64,000 nt of DNA from CAWABB01 sp963780165. Lineage in GTDB: Bacteria > Bacteroidota > Ignavibacteria > UBA10030 > UBA6906. A program made the translations under genes and the position numbers. The notes under the pieces were generated by a model. It saw only the letters and a list, made by a program, of their open reading frames with translations. It had not been told where the DNA came from and did not search any database. The stretch covers positions 1,364,001-1,428,000 of the forward strand of contig CAWABB010000001.1 of NCBI GenBank assembly GCA_963780165.1. Direction: 5' to 3'. Below, one piece after another: positions 9,895 to 17,925 of this stretch. Position 1 is the stretch's first letter; each line of letters starts with the position of its first letter.

Positions 9895-12417
9895 TCACAT
9901 GGGGAGATGATGCTCAAGAAGGCGAACAACTGAGTCCGGACTGGTCGCATCCATCAACTGCTGCCGGAACTCTTCGTGCATCAGCTTACGTGCAAGGCTG
10001 GCGATGATGCGCAGATGCTGGTCACCTCTGGCGGCCGCCGAGATGGCAATGAGGATCAGGAAATGCACCGGGTCTTCGCCGGGCGCTTTCCATGGAACCG
10101 GCGTTGCCAGCTTCAGCACGGCGATGGAATTGACCGTGACATGCGGCGATTTGCAGTGCGGGATCGCCACGCCGAAGCCCATGCCTGTGGGGTACGTTTC
10201 CTCGCGCGCCCACACGGCTTCTTCCACCATATCCGGGTCATCGACGCGCCCCGCGCCGTGCAGGAGGTCGACCATCTCCCGGATCGCCTCCTCTTTCGAG
10301 GCCGCCTCCGAGCAGAGGTGAACAAGATCTGCCGCCACCAGCGCCTCTCCCCTCTGCGATGCGGCAAACCCCTTCAGCGCCGCCTCCACCTCCTCCGGGC
10401 TCTCCATCTGCAGAACGGACGCAAGGAGGGCCTCGCATTCGGGGGTCCGGGAACGCTGGAGAACCTCTTTCACGCCGGGAATGAGCGAGGGGGCGAGGCT
10501 TACCTCGTCAATCCCGTACCCCAGGAACAGAGGCGTCGCGAGAGCATTGCCGCCCATTTCGCCGCACAGGCCAACCCATTTCCCGTGCCGGTGCGCCTCG
10601 TCGATGATCCCCTTCAGGAGCCGCAGAAACGAAGGATGGAACGGCGTGTAGAGGGAGCTGATCCGCGTGTTCGCCCGGTCAACCGCGAGAAAGTACTGCG
10701 TCAGGTCGTTGGAGCCGATGCTGAAGAAATCCACGTCCCGGCAGAGCTGATCGATGACGAACGCCACCGAAGGGATTTCCACCATGATGCCGATGGGAAT
10801 CTGCGGGTCGTAGGCAACCCCTTCCGCGTCGAGTTCGCGCATCAGGTCCCGCATCCGTGTTTTGAGGGCGCGGACTTCCTGCACGGAGCAGATCATCGGG
10901 AACATGACCTTCAGGTTGCCGGACACGGACGCGCGGAGGATTGCGCGCAGCTGGGTATTGATGAGCTGCGGATGGTCCGCATAGAGACGGGTCGCCCGGT
11001 ATCCCAGGAAGGGGTTCTCTTCCGGCGGCAGATTGAGATAGGCGATCGGCTTGTCCCCGCCGATGTCCAGCGTTCTGATGATCACAGACCTCTCGCCTGC
11101 GCTCTTCGCCGCCTGCGCATAGATCCGGTACTGCTCCTCTTCGTCAGGAGGATCCCCCCTGTCCATAAAGAGCATCTCGGTCCGGAAGAGCCCGATGCCT
11201 TCGGCCCCGTGTGCAATTGCGGCGTCGACCTCGTCGGGGGACGCCGCATTCGCGGCCACCTCAAGCCTGCGCCCGTCGGCGGAGATTCCCGGCATGCCGG
11301 CAAACCGGCGCAACCTGGCTTTTATCTGTTCCAGCTTGGCGGTCTCACGGGCGTAGAACTTCGCCACGTGCTCCGATGGCGTTCGAATAAGGAATCCGCG
11401 GTCGGCGTCGAGAATGACGTCTTCCGATTGGGTCACCGTCCTGTGGATATCCGCTATCCCGGTCACGCAGGGAATCCCGAACGAACGCGCAAGGATCACC
11501 GTGTGCGACGTCACTCCGCCGTGCGCGAGGACCAGCCCCTTCACGTGTCGCTTGTCCAATCCAATAAACTGCGACGGGGGGAGGTTGTCCGCCACACAGA
11601 TCGCATCGTCGCTGAGTTGCAGCTGTGTCCCGGCGGAGGAACTTCCATACATCGAGGTGATAAGCTGCGAGGTGACATCCTGGATGTCAAGGATGCGCTC
11701 CTGGAGATACACGCTGCCCGACTGCGCAAGCAGTTGATTGTACTGATTCGCCGCGTCGATGAGCGCCTCTCCGGCCGAACAATGCCGCAGCCGGATGATC
11801 TCCTCCACCCTGGCCGAGAAGTCGGGATCGCCCGCGATCGACAGGTGCGCCTTCAGGATCGCCTGCTCCACCCCGTCCTTCATGGCGATGACCTGCGCCC
11901 GCATCCTCGATTGCGCATCACGCAGCGCGCCGGTGGCACGGGCGATCTCATTCGCGTCCGTCCCCTTCGCCCAGCCTCCCGGCGGGGGCTCAATCGCGCG
12001 ACGGCTCAGCATGACCGCGGAAGCACGGGCAATGCCCTTGCTCACGGGAGTCCCCATGTAGACTCGCACCTGCTCTCCCCGTAACGCGCGCGGGAGGGCT
12101 CGTGCCATGCCCGGTGCCGCGGCAGGGATCACCAGATCCTCATCGCAGCCCGGGAATACCTCGGTCAGGAATCGGCGCAGGGCCTCGTAGGCCGCCCCCT
12201 CGTCCTCCCCTTCGATAATCACCGCGCAGGGGTCGCCTTCGCGCGTGATGGACCCCACCAGCGAGAGCGTGCTCTTTCCGTTGGCGCTGGCGCCGGTGGA
12301 CCGGTTCACGAAGGTGATGGTGGATCGGTAGGCATTGGCGATGTCCTGCAAGAGGCTTGCAGGACGTGCATGCATCCCGTTCTTCAGGGGAAACACGAAT
12401 GCGAATTCCAGGGCCAT
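9895..12417 (-). CDS. PTS multiphosphoryl transfer protein, HPr-EI-EIIA(Fru) fusion
   Basis: One 840-residue cytoplasmic protein combining three PTS phosphotransfer steps. Residues 1-90 are HPr, with phospho-His16 in KNGMHARPAS. Residues 115-680 are Enzyme I: GTPVSKGIA start, phospho-His305 in GGVTSHT, and a PEP-binding domain with SNDLTQY and GLCGEMGG. Residues 690-840 are a fructose/mannitol-class EIIA with phospho-His754 in GVAIPHCKS. It should take phosphate from PEP and pass it to the EIIB encoded 19 bp upstream. The domain order differs from the EIIA-HPr-EI order of proteobacterial FruB-type proteins. With EIIB and EIIC it forms a self-contained PTS needing no other general PTS gene. 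No phosphofructokinase gene lies beside it, so the sugar is unknown. Confidence 0.93.
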   Translation of the reverse strand: MALEFAFVFPLKNGMHARPASLLQDIANAYRSTITFVNRSTGASANGKSTLSLVGSITREGDPCAVIIEGEDEGAAYEALRRFLTEVFPGCDEDLVIPAAAPGMARALPRALRGEQVRVYMGTPVSKGIARASAVMLSRRAIEPPPGGWAKGTDANEIARATGALRDAQSRMRAQVIAMKDGVEQAILKAHLSIAGDPDFSARVEEIIRLRHCSAGEALIDAANQYNQLLAQSGSVYLQERILDIQDVTSQLITSMYGSSSAGTQLQLSDDAICVADNLPPSQFIGLDKRHVKGLVLAHGGVTSHTVILARSFGIPCVTGIADIHRTVTQSEDVILDADRGFLIRTPSEHVAKFYARETAKLEQIKARLRRFAGMPGISADGRRLEVAANAASPDEVDAAIAHGAEGIGLFRTEMLFMDRGDPPDEEEQYRIYAQAAKSAGERSVIIRTLDIGGDKPIAYLNLPPEENPFLGYRATRLYADHPQLINTQLRAILRASVSGNLKVMFPMICSVQEVRALKTRMRDLMRELDAEGVAYDPQIPIGIMVEIPSVAFVIDQLCRDVDFFSIGSNDLTQYFLAVDRANTRISSLYTPFHPSFLRLLKGIIDEAHRHGKWVGLCGEMGGNALATPLFLGYGIDEVSLAPSLIPGVKEVLQRSRTPECEALLASVLQMESPEEVEAALKGFAASQRGEALVAADLVHLCSEAASKEEAIREMVDLLHGAGRVDDPDMVEEAVWAREETYPTGMGFGVAIPHCKSPHVTVNSIAVLKLATPVPWKAPGEDPVHFLILIAISAAARGDQHLRIIASLARKLMHEEFRQQLMDATSPDSVVRLLEHHLPM

Positions 12418-12436
12418 TGGTCAGACCGTGAGGTGG

Positions 12437-12733
12437 TTACCCGAGTTTTGCGAAGACGCTGTCGGGGGTCTTGATTGCGTCCTGTACGCTTATCTCAACG
12501 ATCTTGATGTTCGCGAACCGTTCCTCGTTCCTGACGGGAATGCCGACCGCGAAGATCGCCACATCGGCCCCGTCGATGTCATCCTGAGACAGTTCGTTTT
12601 CGATACCCATAGAGCCCTGGGTCTCCACCTTGATCGTGTGTCCGTGTTTCTTCGCTGTCTTCTCGAGCGATTCCGCGGCCATGTAGGTGTGCGCGATGCC
12701 CGTCGGGCATGCGGTCACTGCGACAAGCTTCAT
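12437..12733 (-). CDS. PTS fructose-family EIIB component
   Basis: A 98-residue stand-alone EIIB of the fructose family. The phosphocysteine motif is ACPTGIAHTYMAA (Cys9), close to the N-terminus as usual. The family's EIIB takes phosphate from EIIA-His and gives it to the incoming sugar on EIIC. Its ATG overlaps the EIIC stop codon (ATGA at 12730-12733) and the EI fusion gene begins 19 bp later, so the three genes are one translationally linked unit. Confidence 0.93.
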   Translation of the reverse strand: MKLVAVTACPTGIAHTYMAAESLEKTAKKHGHTIKVETQGSMGIENELSQDDIDGADVAIFAVGIPVRNEERFANIKIVEISVQDAIKTPDSVFAKLG

Positions 12734-13767
12734 TGTGCACCGTCCTTCCGTTTTGCTGCAGAGAACTTCCTGAGGGCGTTGATGGTAAAAGCGACAGTCA
12801 GAGATCCCACGAGAATTGCGATGATGAACATGATCCGGTTGTCGACCACGGGCAGCACGATGGGGCCGCCGTGAGGAGCATGATCGCCGACGCCGCCGAG
12901 CATGGCGATCACTGCCCCGACCATCGAGCCAGCCATGATCGTGGGAATGACGCGCACGGGATCGGCTGCCGCAAAGGGGATCGCGCCTTCCGTAATCCCG
13001 ATCATCCCCATGGCCAATCCTGCGTACCCGGCCTCCCGCTCCTCATCCGACCAGAGCTTCTTTCCCAGGAGCGTCGCAAGCCCGAGGCCGATCGGCGGAA
13101 TGCAGATTGCCGCGGCGCACGCCCCCATGACGGCGAAGTTCCCTTCCTTGATCATCGCTGCGCCGAAGAAGAAGGCCACCTTGTTTATGGGTCCGCCCAT
13201 GTCGAACGCGATCATCGCTCCCAGAATCAGCGCGAGGACCACGCTGTTCCCTGTCCCCATGGCCTTCAGCCAATCCGAGAGGAAGGTCATGAGATCCTTG
13301 ATCGGCGCTCCGACCACCCGGTACATGATGAACCCCACCACCAGCGAGGAGATGACGGGGATGACCAGGATCGGCATCACCGGCCTCAGGTACGGCGGGA
13401 GCTTGATCTTCTTCATGTACATGACGACAAAGCCGGCAAGGAGTCCGGCGACAATCCCGCCGAGGAAACCCGCGCCGACCTGATTTGCGATGTACCCTCC
13501 GACAAAACCCGCAACCAGTCCCGGGCGGTCGGCGATCCCGAACGCGATGTATCCGCCCAGCACGGGCACGAGAAGGGTGAACGCCGCGCTGCCGATGTCG
13601 AGGATCAGCTTCAGGTAGGGGGAGTCCGAGAAATCGGGTCCTGTCGACGTCATCGGGGCAAACGCAATGGCGACAGCGATCAGGATACCACCACAAGCGA
13701 CAAACGGGATGGCATAGGAAACACCTGTGAGCAGGTATTTCTTCGTTTGTTCCAACGCCTTTGCCAT
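12730..13767 (-). CDS. PTS fructose-family EIIC permease
   Basis: A 345-residue polytopic membrane protein of the fructose-type EIIC family. Features are the opening YLLTGVSYAIPFVACGG, a central AFDMGGPINK loop and the TEGAIPFAA motif, all standard in this family. The ATG at 13767 has a strong AGGAGG site six bases upstream; a longer reading to 13815 is unlikely. EIIC forms the inner-membrane channel and sugar site, and the EIIB and EIIA-bearing subunits follow in the same operon. The fructose family also transports mannose-derived sugars such as 2-O-mannosylglycerate, so the substrate here could be other than fructose. Confidence 0.93.
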   Translation of the reverse strand: MAKALEQTKKYLLTGVSYAIPFVACGGILIAVAIAFAPMTSTGPDFSDSPYLKLILDIGSAAFTLLVPVLGGYIAFGIADRPGLVAGFVGGYIANQVGAGFLGGIVAGLLAGFVVMYMKKIKLPPYLRPVMPILVIPVISSLVVGFIMYRVVGAPIKDLMTFLSDWLKAMGTGNSVVLALILGAMIAFDMGGPINKVAFFFGAAMIKEGNFAVMGACAAAICIPPIGLGLATLLGKKLWSDEEREAGYAGLAMGMIGITEGAIPFAAADPVRVIPTIMAGSMVGAVIAMLGGVGDHAPHGGPIVLPVVDNRIMFIIAILVGSLTVAFTINALRKFSAAKRKDGAQ

Positions 13768-13796
13768 TGCGCTCCTCCTGTCAGTTGAGAACGATA

Positions 13797-13826
13797 GCCT
13801 GGAATTCCCGCACACTGCTTCCAGGC
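13797..13826. promoter_or_regulatory. 8-bp inverted repeat upstream of the PTS operon
   Basis: GCCTGGAA (13797-13804) and TTCCAGGC (13819-13826) form perfect arms around a 14-base loop, just upstream of the EIIC ribosome site. It could be an operator or a leader hairpin for the PTS genes. No U-tract follows on the minus strand, so it does not look like an intrinsic terminator. Confidence 0.4.
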
Positions 13827-13859
13827 AACCAGGGATGCCGGATCAGCCACCACTCGGGG

Positions 13860-13910
13860 TCACCAATCCCTCAGGATCACCGATCCTTCAAGATCACCAA
13901 TCCTTCAAGA
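13860..13910. repeat. Three tandem 17-bp copies covering the GH106 stop codon
   Basis: Three 17-bp units of TCACCAATCCTTCAAGA type lie head to tail at 13860-13876, 13877-13893 and 13894-13910, with one to three mismatches. Read on the minus strand each unit ends in TGA. The 13894 copy supplies the real last codons (LKDW then stop) of the GH106-like gene. The two further copies lie just downstream, so the end of the gene was duplicated twice in tandem. Confidence 0.85.
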
Positions 13911-16900
13911 CCACCCGGCTCGTAACGGTGAGCGTTACCGGACCCAGGATGCCCGATGTGATCGACCCCCGGTACCGCGTCGGGATGCTCGTGTAGTGAT
14001 TGGCGGCGGTATTATACACGAGCACCTCGATGGAATTGTCGCCTTCGCGGACAGACTTCGAGATATCATAGACCCATGGGGGTGACACCCGGAGCCCGAC
14101 GTTGCTTCCATTCACCCGGACTTCCGCCGTCGAAACGACAGACCCCAGATCGAGCTCCACTTTCTGTTTCGCCTCATCTGCGCTCAAGCGTACTGACGTG
14201 CGATACCACGCTCCGCCCGAGTACGCATACAGGGCGTCGTTCCTGGACCAATCTCCAATCTCGACGATGCCCTTCTCACACTCCAGACGCACCGGCTCGG
14301 GGATCGCGGCTCCCCCGTAGTATCCACGTTTCTGTTGAATGCGTATGACGATCTCGACGGGCCTCGGGACCGCCTTGTCGAGGTCGACCGCGTACTCTGT
14401 CGCCCCGTCATCCCTGAGGCCGCCCTTCGTCGCACGCACCTTCTCGCCGCCTGCAGTCACGTCGATCTCACCATATGCGGCGAATCGCATTCGCTTTGTG
14501 CCCGGAGCCGACACAAACCTGTACACCCCCCCGGGGGTCTTCTCTCTGAACCTGGAGTCGAACCGGAGGATGGTTGTGTCTCCATACCAAGCCATGGCGA
14601 GCGGCTTGCCGGCAAACTTCTGGCCCTGCACCCGGCCCGAACCGACAGGTCTACCCTCCCCGCGCACAACGAAGTACGTGACGCATGGCCTATCATACCA
14701 CAGCAGGAGAGTGTTCACGCCGGCGTTGAGCCGAACGCCCTGCGCGGCCGTGTCGACCGACACTCCGTTGATACGTATCGCCACAGGACGGACCCGTCCC
14801 CGCTCTATCGCATACGTTCCTTCCGCAGGCGCAACAATGCCTGTGAGGAGACAATAGTAGCCCCCTCCCTCTTCACGCTCGCGCTTTGTCGTCGTCCAAT
14901 CCTGTGTCAGTTTTCCCAACCGGATGAACTCCTCGTGGACCTCTTCCTTCAGGCCGTGATACCCCTGATGCCCGGGATCGCCTTCCACGCCCCAGCGCCA
15001 GGAGAACCTGTACGGCTGCCACGCATACGTCCCGCCGTTGAACGTCACCGGAACATCGGGGTCAAACGCCTCTGCCTCTGGAATCGCATTCTCCGGGATG
15101 ATCCCGGAAAGCGGACCGAGTGTCCAAAACTGGGTTCCATATGAGCAGGACACGGTGTCCGCCTTCGTCCCACCGGGCGAATTCAGCGGTCGAGCGGCGG
15201 ACGCTGACGGCTCATTGTACGCAAACCGCCGTACCTCGGGGCCGATCAGCTCCTGTGTCGGCGGCCAGTGAAAGTCGCCCCACCGGTTGTCAAGGACGGG
15301 TTGAACCTCAAATCCCCACTCCCCCGCGAGCGTCCTGGTCACCCGGCTGGAAGAGACCTCTCCCGCCAGGCTATGCAGCGTGCCCCCGTACCGGACCGCT
15401 GCTTCCACGCGCCCGGCCCTCGTGCCCTCTCCCCAGAGCATCACCTTTCCCCCCGTCATCGTCACCGAGTCGATGGCGGATAACGTCGAGCTCTCCACGA
15501 TCGCCTCATTGCTGCCGGGACCAAACACGATCAACTGGACTTCACGCTGCGACAGGGGTAGCCGGACAATCGTCCCCCCGTTCGAAGGACGCACCGCATA
15601 CAGAGGACGGCGTTCGCCGGTCCACGGATTCCACAACTCCACCCTCCCCGTGCTTCGGAACAAGCACTCGGTGCCCGCGGGGAGGTTGTACACGGCGTAG
15701 ATATCGCTGCCCGCTAGGCGTCTGTGCATCACGCGTGGCAGGGTCTTCGTCGCACCCGCGGGATATGAAACGACCTCGAAATCCCGCGTGAACAATCCGC
15801 CCACCAGACGACTGAGGCTGTCGTTGGAGACGGACCGATACAGCGCGCCCCCGCGGCTATTCGACTTCAGCGGGGCGAATCCCGGCCGCGGTGCCGGAGC
15901 ATCGCCAAACAAGCCCGCACGAATGGCGTCGAACTCCTTGTTGCCTCTCCCTTTCTCGCTGACTTCGGGGACGCTTCCGATATTCACCACCGTTCCGCCC
16001 GCTGCGATCAGGTCGCGGGCCCTGGCAAGCGACGCAGAGCGGATGACCTTCATCGACGGTACGATCAGCACCCGGTATTCCTCGCCGGAGACCGCTATCG
16101 TGCCGTCCTTCATGGTCGATCGGGCCAGCGACTCGAAGTCGATGAAGTCGAAATCGATTCCGGCGTTATACAGCGCTTCGCCGGCTGCGAACGCGGCGGC
16201 CACCGCTTCCTGTCCCCCCACGCCGGCAACGACCGGCTCGACCGGATACAGGATGGCGACATCGCACCTGTGGCGGCCCTGGGACAGGAGGTAGCTGAGG
16301 CGCTGCACGGTGTACAGGAACGGATCGATGTGCTGCCAGTACGGCATACGGAAATGATTGCATGGCGGCGCCCATTCCCACCAGCCGCCATGGGTCGAGT
16401 AGTAGAGGCCGTGCAGTGTCAGCAAATTCTGCCCCATCACGAAATTGCCGAACGTCGCATCGGCCACATCGGCCGAGCTGGTTCCCCACCCGCTGCTGTG
16501 GAAGCCCTCCATCCACACGCGCGGCCGCTCGTACAGGTGCGCAATGGACGAGGCCACTTTGTTCTTGACGATGTCCTGCTCCAGACGCGGCTGATCACAC
16601 CCAGGCCCCTGGTTCCATCGCTGCGTGCGGAAGTAATCTCCGAACTCGGCAACGTCTTTCCCCCGCCCGCCGTGATCGCACCCGTACGTCATCCCGCGAT
16701 CCTGATGCCACTGGTAGAGAGGGCGGAAGAAATTCTCTTCGCTCAGCGTAACCACGACGTCGTTGTAGTCGAGCCGGATCCTCGGGGTCTCGGGACCCGT
16801 ATCGACGAAAAGTGCCGCCAGATGCGGCCGGATGTCGTATCCTTTCCGCCTCGAAAACTCGCGGGCGAAGGCGTCGTTCCAGATCGGGTACTGCAACCGG

Positions 16901-17733
16901 AACCAGAGCTCGTCTGAGAAGAAGAAGTTGAGCCCCTTCCCCGTCTCGCCGGGGAATCGCCGGGCAAACCGCTCGAAGAACTTGTCGATGTACGCCTTCC
17001 CGGACATTGCGTTCATCGGGTCATACGACGGGTCAATGCGTTCCGCCCATACGCACGATACCATCCATGAACCGTCGGGCGGCGTCCAGCTCAGTTCGCG
17101 GTCTTTCATGTGGCGCGAGAGGTCGGTGCGCGTCCCCGGGACAGGGAGGGAATCGCTTCCGACTTTGAAGGCGCAGATTGACAGCGGCTCGGTACGTAGC
17201 TTCCAGGTGAGCGGCGCGGACCCGGCAACGAACCGCCTGTCGAACCTCAGCTCGGACCCGACCAGGTCAGGATGGTCTGCAATGGCGTCATCCACATAGG
17301 ATCCCTGTCCGACACCGAGCGTGTAGTCGCTGAGGCTCACCGACATCCCCCTTTGCTTCGCTTCCTTCATGAACCATCCGAAGAGATCCCACCATTCTTC
17401 AGAGAAGAGCGACGGCTGGCTCCGCATGCTCAGTCCCCAGATCAGCCCGCCGGAATCGGTGTGGGCATAGTTGACCTGCAGCCCGACAACACCTTTCCCC
17501 TGCAGCTGATCAAGTTGCCACCTGATGCGGTCCCGCGTGAGGGTGTCTCCAACCCACCAGTAGAAAGCGACCTCGCCGTATCCGCGGGGAGGATTCTTGA
17601 AGTTCGCGTACACGTCATGGATGGACGAAGCCGAACGGGGGCTTGCGTTCCCCTGATGCCCGTGCGGTTGGGATCCCGCCCTGACGGCCAGCAGACAGAT
17701 CACGAGAAGAGCACATCGACCAACGCGGCTCAT
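13894..17733 (-). CDS. GH106-like glycosyl hydrolase (alpha-L-rhamnosidase family)
   Basis: A 1279-residue secreted protein with signal peptide (CALLVICLLAVRAGS). The N-terminus (FKNPPRGYGEVAFYWWVGD) and a long catalytic region with FFFSDELWFR and WMEGFHSSGWGTS match the large 'glycosyl hydrolase' group around GH106. A C-terminal GH2-like galactose-binding beta-sandwich follows (VRLSADEAKQKVELDLGSV, RVNGSNVG). GH106 members remove alpha-L-rhamnose, but assignment to rhamnose here is by distant resemblance only. The start at 17733 was chosen because the upstream extension covers an unrelated gene fragment in another frame. The 3' end lies inside a 17-bp tandem repeat. The PTS operon follows after 126 bp. 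Confidence 0.7.
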   Translation of the reverse strand: MSRVGRCALLVICLLAVRAGSQPHGHQGNASPRSASSIHDVYANFKNPPRGYGEVAFYWWVGDTLTRDRIRWQLDQLQGKGVVGLQVNYAHTDSGGLIWGLSMRSQPSLFSEEWWDLFGWFMKEAKQRGMSVSLSDYTLGVGQGSYVDDAIADHPDLVGSELRFDRRFVAGSAPLTWKLRTEPLSICAFKVGSDSLPVPGTRTDLSRHMKDRELSWTPPDGSWMVSCVWAERIDPSYDPMNAMSGKAYIDKFFERFARRFPGETGKGLNFFFSDELWFRLQYPIWNDAFAREFSRRKGYDIRPHLAALFVDTGPETPRIRLDYNDVVVTLSEENFFRPLYQWHQDRGMTYGCDHGGRGKDVAEFGDYFRTQRWNQGPGCDQPRLEQDIVKNKVASSIAHLYERPRVWMEGFHSSGWGTSSADVADATFGNFVMGQNLLTLHGLYYSTHGGWWEWAPPCNHFRMPYWQHIDPFLYTVQRLSYLLSQGRHRCDVAILYPVEPVVAGVGGQEAVAAAFAAGEALYNAGIDFDFIDFESLARSTMKDGTIAVSGEEYRVLIVPSMKVIRSASLARARDLIAAGGTVVNIGSVPEVSEKGRGNKEFDAIRAGLFGDAPAPRPGFAPLKSNSRGGALYRSVSNDSLSRLVGGLFTRDFEVVSYPAGATKTLPRVMHRRLAGSDIYAVYNLPAGTECLFRSTGRVELWNPWTGERRPLYAVRPSNGGTIVRLPLSQREVQLIVFGPGSNEAIVESSTLSAIDSVTMTGGKVMLWGEGTRAGRVEAAVRYGGTLHSLAGEVSSSRVTRTLAGEWGFEVQPVLDNRWGDFHWPPTQELIGPEVRRFAYNEPSASAARPLNSPGGTKADTVSCSYGTQFWTLGPLSGIIPENAIPEAEAFDPDVPVTFNGGTYAWQPYRFSWRWGVEGDPGHQGYHGLKEEVHEEFIRLGKLTQDWTTTKREREEGGGYYCLLTGIVAPAEGTYAIERGRVRPVAIRINGVSVDTAAQGVRLNAGVNTLLLWYDRPCVTYFVVRGEGRPVGSGRVQGQKFAGKPLAMAWYGDTTILRFDSRFREKTPGGVYRFVSAPGTKRMRFAAYGEIDVTAGGEKVRATKGGLRDDGATEYAVDLDKAVPRPVEIVIRIQQKRGYYGGAAIPEPVRLECEKGIVEIGDWSRNDALYAYSGGAWYRTSVRLSADEAKQKVELDLGSVVSTAEVRVNGSNVGLRVSPPWVYDISKSVREGDNSIEVLVYNTAANHYTSIPTRYRGSITSGILGPVTLTVTSRVVLKDW

Positions 17734-17752
17734 CCCACACAACCTTTCCGAA

Positions 17753-17896
17753 TTACCGCACCACAATCTCGTCAGCGAAGAGCCAGGTCGTGCCGCCCGC
17801 GCCTGGATGCCAGGAGGGACATGTCCCCAGGTTCCGGCCGACAACGCGCACGAACCGCGCTGCGACAGGTTCATTTGATGAAGGATCGCCAACCCA
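17753..17896 (-). pseudogene. Orphan 3' fragment of an F5/8-type C-terminal module
   Basis: This stretch between the GH35 and GH106 genes encodes about 47 residues ending in a TAA at 17755-17753. It includes ARFVRVVGRNLGTCPSWH and TTWLFADEIVVR. That is the same tail found at the ends of the GH35, acetylesterase, GH29 and GH20 proteins in this window (CPxWHxGxGxxxWxFxDEI). No start codon or upstream part exists: the frame closes at a TGA (17911-17909) just below the GH35 stop. It is the remains of a deleted fifth enzyme or a by-product of recombination between module copies. Confidence 0.85.
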
Positions 17897-17925
17897 TTGA
17901 TGGAGAAGTCACGCCCGGCCGAGGA

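Noticed and set aside
9722..9910. Small plus-strand frame of 62 codons before the fucosidase gene
   Set aside because: No ribosome site or homologue recognised, and it runs into the end of the PTS gene on the other strand.
9976..12084. A 702-codon open frame on the plus strand opposite the PTS fusion gene
   Set aside because: It is the antisense of a clear HPr-EI-EIIA protein, is Arg/His-rich and has no ribosome site or known motif; high GC leaves many such frames open.
2448..13767. Full MngA/MngB-type mannosylglycerate system (PTS plus GH38)
   Set aside because: The GH38 here has a signal peptide and is much longer than MngB, so it cannot act on a phosphorylated sugar inside the cell.
17734..17892. 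N-terminal extension of the GH106 protein up to 17892
   Set aside because: The extension is read in a different frame through an orphan module fragment; the ATG at 17733 directly starts a signal peptide.
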